In this document: piece by piece, positions 32,838 to 44,438 of the stretch
How the letters are laid out: each line of letters starts with the position of its first letter
Numbering within the stretch: the stretch's first letter is position 1
Assembly: GCA_900074885.1 (NCBI GenBank)
Contig: FJUW01000014.1
Span: 6,505-70,504, forward strand
DNA: 64,000 nucleotides
Reading direction: 5' to 3'
Source: Rhynchosporium graminicola
Lineage: Eukaryota; Ascomycota; Leotiomycetes; Helotiales; Ploettnerulaceae
Notes under the pieces: generated by a model
Database searches by the model: none
Told to the model about the DNA's origin: nothing
Seen by the model: only the letters and a program-made list of their open reading frames with translations
Translations under genes and position numbers: made by a program

Positions 32838-34120
32838 TTACGTGAGGGTGTATCCGCCATCAACACGTAGATCGGCACCTATTACAATCAGTAACTATTT
32901 TGCGATGATCATGTAATGAAAAGATGCCTTACCTGTAACATATGCAGATGCGTCCGAGGACAAGAAAGTGACGGCACCCATCAAATCTTCTGGCTGACCC
33001 ATCTTACCCTGAGGAATGAGAGATGTCCACTGCTTCTTCAATTCTGGGTTATCATCCAAGATCTTCTTGGTTCTGCCATATAATTAGAAATGTCTCCACG
33101 ATCAAAGCACAAGAGGAACTTACAGGGCCGTAAGCATGTATCCCGGGGAAATGCAGTTAACTCTGATATTCGCATGCGCCCACTCAACCGCCAGACTGCT
33201 CGCCATATGTCTAACTGCCGCCTTGGCAGCATTATACGGCGCCTGTGGCTGCGGAACGTTGACGATAGCTCCCGACATGCTGCCGATGAAGACCATACTA
33301 CCTGGTGCCTTTCTCTCCATCAAATGTCTCGCAACCGCGTTGGCGAAGAGCCATGTTCCATCTACGTTGACACCCCATAGCTTGCGGACGCGCTCAATCG
33401 GGTAGTTGATGGCTTCGAAGTTCTCGGTGAAGCCGGCAGATGTGACAAGGTTGTCGATCTTGCCGTGCTGGGCGATGATCTCGGCTATGGAGGCTTCGAC
33501 GGATTCTTGGGAGGAGACGTCAGCGTAGTGGGCTGTTACTTTGGGGACTCTGATTTCTCACATTAGTATCGCATTCTGGGTTGGCGGTGTGGGGGAGGAT
33601 ATACTTTTCTGCTCCCGGATTCTCCTTCTTGAAAACTGCCACCAGCTCCCCTGCTTGCTTTTGTGCCTCATCCTCTGCGAACAGTTAGTAGTAATGGTGT
33701 TCAGTCTCAGAGACAATACGTACTGTTCAGATCCACAATGGCCACATCTGCACCGCTGATAACCATAGCTTGACTCATTACCAGACCCAGCCCGCGAGCA
33801 CCTCCAGTCACGACACCCACTCTGCCTTCTAGCGAGAAAGATGGGAGCGTACGCCTGAAGTGCATTCCACCTCTGCCCTGCACCGGGGCACTTGAAGGAA
33901 GGTCTCTCTCCTCTGGGTACTCTACCTCGACTTTCGGATCTGTTCGGGCGAAGGAGCCCTCATGCTCCGGCTTCTTCTCATTTTCCCAGAAGGCACTGGT
34001 ACTGTGGATGGACCTCGAGCAGGAGATGGCTGGGAGTGTCCGGGAAGCAATTGGCTGTGGGAGAGTTGTGGAAGCTCGAACAGCACGAGCTGTCTGACGG
34101 AGAAGCTGTGAGCGGAACAT
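32838..34120 (-). CDS. short-chain dehydrogenase/reductase, arabinitol/sorbitol dehydrogenase-like, mitochondrial-type leader
   Basis: An NAD(P)-dependent classical SDR. Exons are 34120-33724, 33674-33605, 33549-33124, 33072-32933 and 32878-32838, giving 357 residues, with introns of 49, 55, 51 and 54 nt. The N-terminal 50 residues are Arg/Ser-rich with no acid (MFRSQLLRQTARAVR), fitting a mitochondrial presequence. The cofactor loop TGGARGLG is at 105-112, and the catalytic set is Ser248 in GSMSG, Tyr261 and Lys265 in YNAAK. The stretch NVPQPQAPYNAAKAAV and the ending DLRVDGGYTLT resemble fungal D-arabinitol 2-dehydrogenases and related polyol dehydrogenases, so a polyol or ketose substrate is likely but not proven. 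The two introns whose length is a multiple of three both contain in-frame stops. Confidence 0.88.
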
Positions 34121-35113
34121 GCTGAGTGAGCTTTGTTGAGCTCGAAAAGGAGCTGGGAAGGACGCTGAACCGAGGGCAGGAGAGTTGCAGACTCGATTGA
34201 GATGTTGCAGGTATATACGGTTCGGCTAATTGATCCTGCGAAGAGACACTGATTGAGCTTTGTTGCAAACAGATTGAGGGTTTCATGTCATAATGAAAAA
34301 TCGAACCTTCGTGCTTTTGGCTCAACAGCTGGGCCCTGTCCTGTGCAATGGACCGGACGGACCCTACTTAAGTGCGGCAGCATGACGTTCCAAGTGGCGA
34401 TCAGGTCCATCTAAGGACGAGAAATGTGGGGGCGGTGGGTGCACTTCCACATTATCGATACTCAAGTCAGCTGAGTCCAATGCGGAAATGGCGGAGAAAA
34501 GTATAAATACGAATATAGGATAGGAGCAAGAAAGGGCTCCTATTCAGCCAGCCAGTTTAATTTGGCCCTTTATTCCTACACGAAATATCAATATTAAGAA
34601 GTACCGTAGAAAGGCAGCGTCGTAAATCAACTTAGCTTGTTTCCAATGCCATGCCATCATGTTGGCGGGGTCGGGGTCGGAACGGCCAACTCGGTGCGTC
34701 CGTACTTATGCCCTACAGGTGACTAGTTAGAACCTATGCTATGTATGGGATGATTCGATTCTGCGCTTCGGGTCTGCTCCAATTGCCTGCCGTACGGAAG
34801 GAAGTTTCTCGCTTGTCGGAGACAGGGACTTGGACTCGAATCGGGCGTTACGCCAAGCCACGAAGCTCAATATAAATGGACCACTCGAAATGGTGGGGTG
34901 TTTTATCTAAACCTAAACGAGATGACTTACGCCTGCCTCTCCCTCGTCTTCCTACTAGTTCCAGAATGTACTTCAACTCTTCCTACAACCACGTCCCGTC
35001 GAAGCAGGTCTTCATCTCCTCTTTCCAAGACTACAATTAGTTACATTCCCATCCATCCATCCATCCATACCTAAGAATCACAACATCTATCACCAGCGAA
35101 CCCACCCGCAACT
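34121..35113. promoter_or_regulatory. divergent upstream region of SDR and DUF7728 genes
   Basis: A 993 bp region between head-to-head genes. A CATCC run lies at 35049-35067, just before the DUF7728 start. No binding site is assigned. Confidence 0.5.
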
Positions 35114-36154
35114 ATGTACCTCTCTCAGCTGGGAGCCGTGGCCGCGTTGGCCGGACTCTCCTCAGCCTTCCTCGTTCCTCCCAAGGTGTCTTCGGCAGAC
35201 ATTGGGCAAGAACAGACGGAAGGTCGAGTCATCGAGATCGCCTGCACTGGCTGCCCCGTGTCGACAAACGTCAACGGCAAGGTGCACTCAGTAGAAGCCG
35301 AGTCGACCCTTCAACTGAACTTCACCCTTTCACACGGTAACGGGGCCGAGCACCTTCTTCTGAATGGACAACAAATCTATCCAATCGATCCCGCCCAGAC
35401 AGTCCTTCAGGGGCCTCTCACAGCTGCGCAGATGATGAAGTCTTCCGACCAGACCTGGAAATACGCTGCGAATCCCAGAGTGGGTTACTCCATCGCCGTT
35501 GGCCAGTCTCAGAACTCACCAGACGATAAACAACGTCTTGTAGCTGTTCACCTAGAGATTATCGAGGTAGCCGAAAAGTTCGTCACAGGCCTTCCTGCCC
35601 TCGATTTACAACTCGTGGAGACCCCATCCGGAAAATTGATGATTGGCAAGACCGGAGTTGCCATGCCAGTCAGCCCATCCAGCGACCGCGAATGCAAAAC
35701 TCTACTCTGTAAGTGGCGAGCTATCGTCGCAGACCGTGTGAAAGCGATGAAGAAGGGATGTGGACATATGCACCAAAAGCCAAAGGCCAGACCAGCCGAC
35801 GAGCACAAGCATCACTCTAACCCTACACATGGATCCCCCCGCCCATGGCGCCACCATCACAAACAAGGCACTCTCACCAGACTTCTCCGAAGCATTGTCT
35901 TTCACGTTTTGGTACCTGTCCTTATTGGTGTCATGGTTGGTATCACTGCCAGTCTGGTCGGTATGGTTGTTGGTCACATCGTCATCTTCACATGGCGTAT
36001 GCTCTTCCGTCGTGGCCAGACGAGCTACAACGCAGTCAGTCAGGGAGAGGAGGCCGAAGATTCCACCGACGTTGACTCTAAGACCTTCCTTGTAGGCCAA
36101 GGTCCACCTCCTCAGTACGAGATTGTCTTGGAGGAGAAGAAGGAAGTTTTGTAG
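35114..36154 (+). CDS. DUF7728-type single-pass secretory membrane protein
   Basis: An uncharacterised fungal type I membrane protein, intronless, 346 residues. A signal peptide (MYLSQLGAVAALAGLSSAFL) opens it. A luminal or extracellular domain of about 180 residues follows, containing a Cys pair (IACTGCPV) and a second pair (ECKTLLCKW). A His-rich, basic stretch comes next (residues about 216-260, with runs such as HKHH and RHHHK). One strongly hydrophobic helix with Gly and Val (VPVLIGVMVGITASLVGMVVG) anchors it. The cytosolic tail is acidic and ends PPPQYEIVLEEKKEVL, with a PPPQY motif that could recruit WW-domain ubiquitin ligases. The His-rich stretch suggests metal binding, which is inference. 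Homologues are, to my knowledge, known only as DUF7728 proteins without a function. Confidence 0.85.
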   Translation: MYLSQLGAVAALAGLSSAFLVPPKVSSADIGQEQTEGRVIEIACTGCPVSTNVNGKVHSVEAESTLQLNFTLSHGNGAEHLLLNGQQIYPIDPAQTVLQGPLTAAQMMKSSDQTWKYAANPRVGYSIAVGQSQNSPDDKQRLVAVHLEIIEVAEKFVTGLPALDLQLVETPSGKLMIGKTGVAMPVSPSSDRECKTLLCKWRAIVADRVKAMKKGCGHMHQKPKARPADEHKHHSNPTHGSPRPWRHHHKQGTLTRLLRSIVFHVLVPVLIGVMVGITASLVGMVVGHIVIFTWRMLFRRGQTSYNAVSQGEEAEDSTDVDSKTFLVGQGPPPQYEIVLEEKKEVL

Positions 36155-37141
36155 ATGAAGCAAGCCAGATTGGATTCAAGGCTGCAAACCAAACGCCAAA
36201 CGACCATGGTCAGTGAGAGAATTCGATGGCAAATCTGCGGACGGGAATCGGGGCACTTTTTTAGATTTTACGAGATTGATATCTGGTTGCGAGCAATACA
36301 GAGTTTTCGTTTCTTTGGTATCCTACTATTTCAAACATCCTTCAGGGAATGCATATGCAAGTGTCATTTACCTTTGAATTTCTATTCACCACTTGTAGTT
36401 CACCCTCCTGTTCTCATGACTCGACATCCATATGAACAAGACGTGAGCGTTTGAAGTGACACCCTCAAATTTCAAGCCATCCAAACTCGCGCAGGTACTA
36501 ACTGGACTGAATCGAGCCCTCAGTTCTTTCACCACGACTCTCTCTGGTAAACACTCAAGTAAAGTGGCGTGATGTGTGGAATCTGCAATACGACACGATT
36601 GATCTTGGACTCTCACAGCTTCATGATCTCCCCACAACACTCACTCTCAACCCTCTTCAACCCTGACACCGATACGAACAAGCTTAGATATGATACTATC
36701 TCCGCTTTATATCATCGCTGTGCTAATGCATAACTCGTGGGCTACGAAGCTAACTTGGGTATGTTGATCGATGTGATCTAGCGAGATTTGTTACTTGATG
36801 TAAAGTCAGTGAGTGCATGGATGGATAGAAAGCTTTCCGTGATACAGAGAGAGAGCGCAGAATCATGATATATTGTCTGTATGCTGGATGGTCTGAATTG
36901 GGTCGATTCGATTATCTACAGTCACGAAATAGGCATAAGATGGAAGATATGGCGGCGACCTAGCGAGAATCTATGTAAACAACCTAACGGCAATGCATAA
37001 ATTCGGCTAGTCCCTGAATCCCCACTGAATGTGAGACAGTCTACACCACGGGGAGAACTGGACATGAGACAAGATCGTCTACAGAGTCCGAACTCTCTTT
37101 GTCATGTTTGATAATTTTGATTGGAATGGGGTGAGGTGCTA
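36155..37141. other. intergenic, 3' flanks of DUF7728 gene and mccB
   Basis: Convergent 3' ends. No gene is seen. In particular there is no trace of the biotin-carrying MccA subunit. Confidence 0.6.
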
Positions 37142-38960
37142 CTACATTCTGAAAACTCCGAATTTCGTAGGTTCTGGTTCGTTCTTCCCACCCAACGCGG
37201 CCATCAAACCCAGGCCCAGAACGCGCCGCGTGTGGCTTGGGGGTATAATGCCATCGTCCTAGACATATTAGTATCTTGCTCATCCGCTCCCTTTACTGAG
37301 GACAAGTAAGATGTAAGACTTACCCATAACCTCGCCGACGAGAAAACAGCCTCACTCTCCCTCTCAATCCTCGCCTTCAACTCCGGATCCACCGCCTTCC
37401 CAACCGTCTCCATAACAGCAGTTAACTGCTCGCTACCCATCACACCAATCTTCGCATTCGGCCACATCCACAAAAACCTCGGACTGTAAGCCCTTCCACA
37501 CATACCGTAATTCCCTGCTCCATTACTAGCTCCCACCACCACGGTGAATTTCGGTACATTGGCACACGCAACTGCTGTCACGAGCTTCGCGCCGTTCTTG
37601 GCGATGCCTTCGCGCTCGGCGTCGGTGCCGACCATGAATCCGCTGATGTTTTGGAGGAAGATGATTGGGATTTGGCGCTGGCAGCAGAGTTCTATGAAAT
37701 GCGCCCCCTTGAGAGATGAGGTGCTGAATAAAATGCCATTGTTAGCTATGATGCCTACTTTGTGACCGTAGATATGTGCGAAGCCTGTGACGAGACTACT
37801 TCCATAGTCGCGCTTAAACTCGGAGAAGACGCTACCATCTACGATTCTGGCGATGATTTCATGGATGGGTAATGGTTTCCGGAGGTTCGTGCTGGCGATC
37901 CCGATGAGTTCTTCGGGGTCGTGGAGGGGTTCTGAGTAGGTTGCTGGAGCGGGAAAGGCCTTTTGGGGCCAGTTGAGATTGCTGATTGATCGTCTGGCGA
38001 GAACGAGAGCGTGGGCGTCGTTAACGGCCAGGTAGTCTGTCACACCGGAGACCGTGGTGTGCATCTTACCACCTCCAAGGTCTTCGGCGCTGACTACTTC
38101 TCCAGTCGCGGCTTTGACGAGTGGAGGACCAGCGAGGAAGATATGGGCTTGCCCGTCGACGATGATGCTTTCGTCTGACATGGCCGGCATGTATGCTCCT
38201 CCTGCTGTACAAGGACCCATAACAACAGCTATTTGAGGAATACCCATTGAGCTCATTCTGGCTTGGTTGAAGAATATCCGACCAAAATGCTCCCGATCTG
38301 GGAACACATCTGCTTGGTGAGGAAGATTGGCTCCACCAGAGTCAACAAGATAGACGCAACTATGTCGGTTAGATTTGTTCAGATAGACAATTTGCAGACT
38401 TACGGAAGATTGTTTTCCTGAGCAATAGCCTGCGCTCGTAAATGCTTCTTAATGGTAATTGGATAATAAGTTCCTCCTTTGACAGTGCTATCGTTCGCAA
38501 CAATCATGCAAGTAACCCCCTCAATAACCCCAACACCGGTGATGATCCCACCAGCCGCTATCTCAGCTTCAGGATAAAGCTCATGGCCAGCCAGAGCAGA
38601 GAGCTCCAGGAAAGAGGTTCCAGGGTCAATCAAAGTCGTGACTCGGTCTCTTGGAAGCATCTTCTTCCTGGCAATATGCTTGTCCCTTGCCTTTTGTGAA
38701 CCGCCCTGATGTATCTTCTTCGTCAGGTCTTCCAGCTTCGCCATGACTTCTCCCATCTGTCGAGCATTTTCCTTATACTCCTCGGAAGAAGGATCGACGA
38801 TTGTAGGCAGGACTGATATGGCATTGGCTTGGTTCGGTGGGCAGTAAGTCGCTATGCTTCGAGAGCTCAGTCGGATAGCGAGGGGAAGTGTTCGCGCAGA
38901 TGGCTTCGATATGCGCTGCGACAGCTTCAATGCCTCCCGCGAGGCTCTAAATTTCGACAT
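37142..38960 (-). CDS. mccB: 3-methylcrotonyl-CoA carboxylase beta (carboxyltransferase) subunit
   Basis: The mitochondrial carboxyltransferase subunit that, with the biotin-bearing alpha subunit, converts 3-methylcrotonyl-CoA to 3-methylglutaconyl-CoA in leucine breakdown. Exons are 38960-38404, 38359-37324 and 37258-37142, giving 569 residues, with introns of 44 and 65 nt. The first 45 residues are Arg/Ser-rich (mitochondrial presequence). Carboxyltransferase features follow: [44 protein letters not shown], the second-half oxyanion region [10 protein letters not shown] and [18 protein letters not shown] [16 protein letters not shown]. The ending TRRVLGLGL matches the family end. The gene is divergent from isovaleryl-CoA dehydrogenase, the enzyme one step earlier in the pathway, so the two are probably co-regulated. 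Confidence 0.97.
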
Positions 38961-39235
38961 CTTGATGGGAGATATGTGCTACAGCTTCAGTAGCAGCAGA
39001 ATTGGAAAATATGCGACACCACGAGTGAAGTCACTGCGTTTGTCTTTGAGATGCTCTCCGACTTTCCCTCGGCTCGGTTGTCAGCGGTTTAAGCAATATG
39101 GGGTACAAGGATTGACTGAACTGTAAACAAGTTCTGGGGTACGCTGGACCCTCGGCTGCCGAGGGGCAATAATCTTTACTATCTTGAGAGTCTCGTTTGC
39201 TTTTTTCTCTTTCTTCCTCTCTACAATATTTGAAA
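38961..39235. promoter_or_regulatory. bidirectional mccB-ivd promoter with CCTCGG palindrome
   Basis: The two start codons are 275 bp apart. At 39149-39165 there is a perfect 17 bp palindrome, CCCTCGGC-T-GCCGAGGG, made of two inverted CCTCGG sites. A third CCTCGG lies at 39067-39072. CCTCGG is the known core site of the fungal Zn2Cys6 regulators FarA/FarB (Ctf1 relatives), which control fatty-acid catabolism genes in Aspergillus. That such a regulator acts here is inference. Confidence 0.6.
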
Positions 39236-40620
39236 ATGGCGACAGTAAGGAGCATCCGATCTTTGGCGAGCCGCCCAGCAATACAACTTCGAATCAAGCC
39301 TCAAATACCATTATCAGCAATCCGACATCGGAATGCTTCCTCCAAACATCCCAAAGGCTTCGAAGTGCCCTCTTCCTCAGACCTAGACGACCTTCGAGAA
39401 CGAGTACAAGAATTTACGAGGAGAGAAATACCAGAAGAATTAGCTGCGAAAACAGACAAAACCAATGCGTTCCCAGACGAAATGTGGCAGAAGCTTGGAG
39501 ATGCGGGGTTTTTAGGAATAACTGCGGATGAAGATGTTGGAGGACTGTCTATGGGATATCAAGCACACTGTGTGGTTATGGAAGAATTATCCAGGGCGTC
39601 GGGTTCAATTGGTTTGAGTTATGCGGCACATTCCCAGTTATGTGTGAACCAACTACAACTGAACGGCAATGCGGAGCAGAAGAAGAAGTTCTTGCCAGGC
39701 CTGATTGCTGGAACGAGCGTGGGAGCTTTAGCAATGTCGGAGAGTGGAGCAGGAAGTGATGTTGTGAGCATGCGGACAACAGCCAAAGCTGTCGACGGTG
39801 GACATGTGCTCGATGGAACCAAGATGTGGATCACCAACGGGCCCGATGCTGATGTTATTGTTGTGTACGCGAAGACCGAACCAGAGAAGGCGTCGAAGGG
39901 AATCACAGCATTTCTTGTCCAGAAAGACTTTGAGGGCTTCAGCTGTGCGAGAAAGCTTGATAAGATGGGCATGCGTGGAAGCAATACAGGAGAACTGGTC
40001 TTCGAGAACGTATTCGTTCCCAAGGAGAATGTCCTCGGCGAGATCAACCGCGGAGTCAAGGTCCTTATGGAGGGCTTGGATTTGGAACGTCTTGTTCTCA
40101 GTGCTGGACCACTGGGTATCATGCAGAAAGCGATGGATGTTACTCTTCCTTTTGCACACCAGAGGAAGCAATTTGGCACTCCGATAGCCCATAATCAGCT
40201 TGTTCAAGGCAAACTGGCAGACATGTATACGAAACTTCAAGCTTCTCGGGCTTATACTTATGATACGGCCCGGAAGGTTGATGAGCTTGGTCTGATTAGG
40301 ACCCAGGATTGTGCGGGTGCTATTATGTATGCGGCTGAGAGAGCCACTGAATGTACGCTGGACTGCATTCAACTGTTAGGGGGTATGGGATATGTTGAGG
40401 AAATGCCTGCTTCGAGGCTTTTGAGAGAGTAAGTCTACTCCATTATGTAGTGTTTCTAGTACTGACCAGTGCAGTGCCAAACTATACGAGATTGGTGCAG
40501 GAACCACTGAGGTTAGGAAGATAGTGATTGGGCGAGTAAGTTTGGAGATATCTGGCAATTGAGAACCTTTGCTGACACTTCCAGGCGTTCAACAAAGAGT
40601 ACAGTAGCTTTACACAGTAG
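39236..40620 (+). CDS. ivdA: isovaleryl-CoA dehydrogenase, mitochondrial
   Basis: An FAD-dependent acyl-CoA dehydrogenase that oxidises isovaleryl-CoA to 3-methylcrotonyl-CoA, the substrate of the neighbouring mccB product. Exons are 39236-40428, 40475-40535 and 40585-40620, giving 429 residues, with introns of 46 and 49 nt. The N-terminal 38 residues are basic and Ser-rich (mitochondrial presequence). Signature AMSESGAGSD is at about 166-175 and the FAD-site WITNGPDAD follows near 198. The catalytic base of isovaleryl-CoA dehydrogenases, Glu in LDLERLVLSAGP, is at residue 284, a position that distinguishes this enzyme from most acyl-CoA dehydrogenases. [34 protein letters not shown] closes the fold. 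The first ATG, GAAAATGGC context, is the start. Confidence 0.97.
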
Positions 40621-42334
40621 TTCTATTCATGATCTGCAACATGGGCTTCTGTGAGGAGATAGGCAAATGAAGAGGGAGTAAATCCACGGGCGAATGCTGC
40701 TTGTGTATTGCACAGTATCTCAAATCTGTAAGATGCACCAGAGTACTTGGATAAAGACGCCGTGACTCAATGTCAGACCCTACCTCAGAATAACTCAATT
40801 TCCCGATTTATTGTCTGAGCCATGCTCTCTGAATCCTACCATCAATTAGACACAGGTCTCAAATCCACCCTCTCCACTTCCCACCATCGTCCTTTCACTC
40901 CACAGGCAACTTACTCCTCCCTCAAAACTGCCCCCAAGATGTGAAAACAGTAAAACAGCGCCGTACATCCCGCTGCCAATCCTCCAAGCAGACTATATCA
41001 CGAGTACTCGTCCAGTCAGACCTGTATTTCCTCCCCGAAAAAGACAGCCAAGAATCGGAGTACCAATAAGCCAGCAAAATCACAACTGCTGTCGGTAATT
41101 GCAGAATGAGGAAGAGCACAAATTTCCAGCCATATTTGGGAGTTCGGCCAGTGGCAGAGATCCAATCGTACAATCAGTAGACGATTAAACACAAATTACG
41201 ACGTACTAATTACTCGCTTGCTCGAGAGAGCAAAGGGACTCAGGCCAATTCCATCTACGATATATTAGAGATGGGCTGTAGATCGAAATGCAACCTACAA
41301 GCGAGAACGTAAAGTGCCAGTCCCAGGAGACCTTTTACAGCACTGGCATTGAAGTCGTCCCTACCCGCCCAGAGCAGGCGTAAAGGTCAAGTAGTGTTTA
41401 AAGAAACCTACAGGAAAGCCGTGGACCCTGTGAATCATCTCCAATAGAAACGTTCCGCACATTCTATACAAGAATCATAATTTACCATTGTGGTTGCATC
41501 GATAGGTAACACCTTAAAGGTTTGGAATTTTAAATTTGGGAGACTCATCGTTACGATACAGAGAGGAAAAGTCTGCCCCCGTCCAACAAGCGAACAAGTT
41601 GACCGAAAGTCGAATCGCAGATGATTTCCTTCATTTCGAATACGATAGACAGTCCCGGACAGAATATGAGAGCTGGATTAGGGTTCCTTAGCCACCTTGC
41701 TCTGAGCATTAGCCTGTTTACTTGGTAAGTGGTCCATCGATCAATCATTAAGCGAAAGCGTTTGGTCATGCAAGATGGTTACTGATCACTGCTTGTGCAA
41801 TGTCGCTGACAGCTCTTCACCTTTCTCTGGCAGCTTGATGCTAGATGATAATATTTCACATCAAGAAGGAGTGTAGATGAATCTCGCTTTTGAGTGTAGC
41901 TCTTAGAGCCTGAATTCAAAATGTAATTGAAGTGTTATTTGCACAATAAACCATCTGAAGCACCGGTGATCCCTAGTATAGCCACTGTGACTATGATGAT
42001 GCAGTAGGTCGTAGGATGATGTTGAAAGGTGGTTTCAAGATACTCGATGGCATCTTCCAATGAGCATCGTTGCAATCAATCGAAATGATGTCAACGGTAA
42101 TGAAGATTCGCGCGTACGAGACAATGTTGGACAGTGAGTTTAAATTGCCGTGGGGCGCAATGTAATATATTATACACGAAGTACCCATAGTACACTGTCT
42201 GGGGTACCTGCCATGCCATCGAGAGATGAGGAGGGTATCATGATGTCCCAGTTTTTGTCCCAAGCGCCTGTCTGCCTAATTTCCCAATGAACCAACTCAT
42301 AATGCTTACAAGGACCCATATAAAACCAAAATCA
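40621..42334. other. intergenic, no confident gene
   Basis: A 1.7 kb stretch between convergent ivd and cti6. A minus-strand frame ending at 40922 encodes a hydrophobic segment (YGWKFVLFLILQLPTAVVILLAYW) but has no ATG start or clear upstream exon. It may be a pseudogene fragment or a small membrane protein. No biotin carboxylase subunit is present. Confidence 0.5.
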
Positions 42335-44438
42335 TTATGCAAACTCATCCTGCCACCTCAACAATTGCTTCGTCAAGTCAACAATCATTTCTTTGCAGGA
42401 GAGGTCCTTGAACTCTCGTGACGAATGTTCTCCCGCTTCGCCCCCTTTAGAGCCATGACCATTCTCACCATTGATTCTGATCATGGGTAGGCCGTCTGCC
42501 AGGCCCTTCATTATCTCCGCCGTCGCTTCTTCGGTAGTTGGGGAGATTGAGCCTCCCAATTCATACTCGGTCTGGGAGATAAACGCAAGCATGGCAGTTG
42601 CGCGCTTTTTCATATCCAACATTGCGACCTTGCTGTTGATACCTTTGGTTCTTCCAATCTTGCCTTCGTGGCTTGTCGGCTTGATAGATGCGGCTTCGCT
42701 TTCTTCTGTTTTGGATACGTCTCGAGATTGCGATCGATTTGGTGACTGGCCATCGTTCCCTAGACCTTCTCGTTCCTTTGTATACTGGTTCTTGCCCAGC
42801 TTTCCTTTGCGTGCATTTGGCGGCCTGCCGCCTTTCTTGTGCGATACTGGAGGTGGGTTTGGCGGAGGTGTGTCAGGAGCGGCAGGCTGCGATGATGGTG
42901 GTGGATCCAAGGGCTGTGGAGCCACCTCAGTACTTTTAGCCACAGAATCTCGTCTCACAAGTGGCAGTTCTTCTGTAGGTTCCGAATCTGAGTATTCATC
43001 AGTATGCTTGTCCAATTGTTACAAAAATATACTCACCTTCGACCCTTCGACGCTCCGCGCGACCTTTACGCTTATTCGCTGCTTCCTGCCTCAACCTCTC
43101 TCGTTCCTCCCGCAATTCCTTCTCCTTGTGATTGCGCGCTGCGGCGCCCCTTATTTTCTTTCCGCCAGATGGCTTTCCATTCGCTTCATCGTCAGACTCA
43201 GCTTGAGCCTGAAATGTTCGTGCGTCGGGTATAGGTGAAGGAGAAGGGGAGGCCGATGCAGTCCGCTGTCGTTTTGGCCCTTCCTGTTTCCTGAACATGT
43301 CAATATTCGAGCCTCCGCTTGGTCAAAAACTGCTTACTCTTCGCTATCGCTTCGTCCACGTTTCCCGCGTCTCGTCGTTCCTCCATCAGTGCTTTCACCA
43401 CTCTTCTCGCCTTTGCTAGCCTCGATAGCCCTTTGAATCTCCGCAGCCTCATCATACGCTGCATCTCTGCTGTTCATGGTTGACCTCCTCTTTGCATTAC
43501 TTTGTAGACTTGAAGACGGTCGACCAATCTTGCTGCTTCTCGGGGATCGGGTGCCATCCTTGGAGAAGGATCCTGCTCGAGAAGTCGTTCGGGATAAGGT
43601 TGGGTACAGAGGAAGGTAATGAGAATAGCGTTGCCTGCGTACCATGATGTTAGCGACTTTTCGGAGTGTTTGCAAGAAGTCAGGTTCACTGCGTGCATCG
43701 CAGGCAGCGAAACCGTCCGAAGAAGCCAGCCTGATGAGATTGATCTGCGCCACGTTCTCGCGTCGGGGGCTGATAGAACATCGGATGTGCGACGAAGAAA
43801 TGAGAGGTCGAGAACAATTGGAGCATCACCTACCCATTAGAGGCAACAAGTATTTTGTGTAGGTCCTTCCGGCACCCTTCGCAGAAGTATTCATCCGGAC
43901 TTGTATCTTCGTTCATAATCCCCACGCAACCTCCGTGCTGCCAAACCTTGCACATGTCGCATTGTAAGAAAAAGCCAGCCAAATCCTCTGTAATGTCTGC
44001 CGGGGTGATAACGGGTTCTTCTGTGCCTTCTTTTATGCCGGCTTTACTGTCTTCGTCGCCGATCTGAGGTGGGCCGGGATATTCTTCGAAGCCGCAGATG
44101 CAACGAACAGCCTCATCATCCTCTCCCACCTCTTCCTCGCCGTTATTTATCTCGGCTTGTATGGGTTGCGATTTTGTAGATTTGGGCTGCTCCTCCGCCC
44201 GACCGCGCTTTGGACGTGTTAGTGTAGACTCTTCGACAGCAACCTTGTTACTGTCTTCCGCAGGTTCTGAAGACAGTGAACCAGGGGTTGACTTGCGCGG
44301 CGATCCCGGTTTGATATGTGAGCGGGTAGCTCTATCTGCACGACCAGATGAGTTCGAAGAAGCTGAGGAGTGTTGTGAAGTCGATTGTAAGGGTTGACTG
44401 GCCCGAGCAGCCCTCGAGGAACGCCTTGCCGTGTCCAT
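42335..44438 (-). CDS. cti6: PHD-finger protein of the Rpd3L type, Cti6-like
   Basis: A chromatin reader related to Cti6, a subunit of the large Rpd3 histone deacetylase complex. Exons are 44438-43834, 43634-43338, 43290-43037 and 42987-42335, giving 602 residues. The PHD finger (about residues 112-197) reads VRCICGFEEYPGPP, then FFLQCDMCKVWQHGGCVGI and YFCEGCRKDLH, that is Cys4-His-Cys3. A block of low-complexity spacer separates the two halves. SNGQRYSHYLPLYP follows the finger across intron 1, as in orthologues. The rest is disordered, Lys/Arg/Glu-rich with a helical stretch (LREERERLRQEA) and an AT-hook-like GGRPPNARKG. Intron 1 is 199 nt, the longest in the window. The exon 3/4 join, at a 49-nt intron with branch CTGAT, gives VEDSEPTEE. 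Confidence 0.88.
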
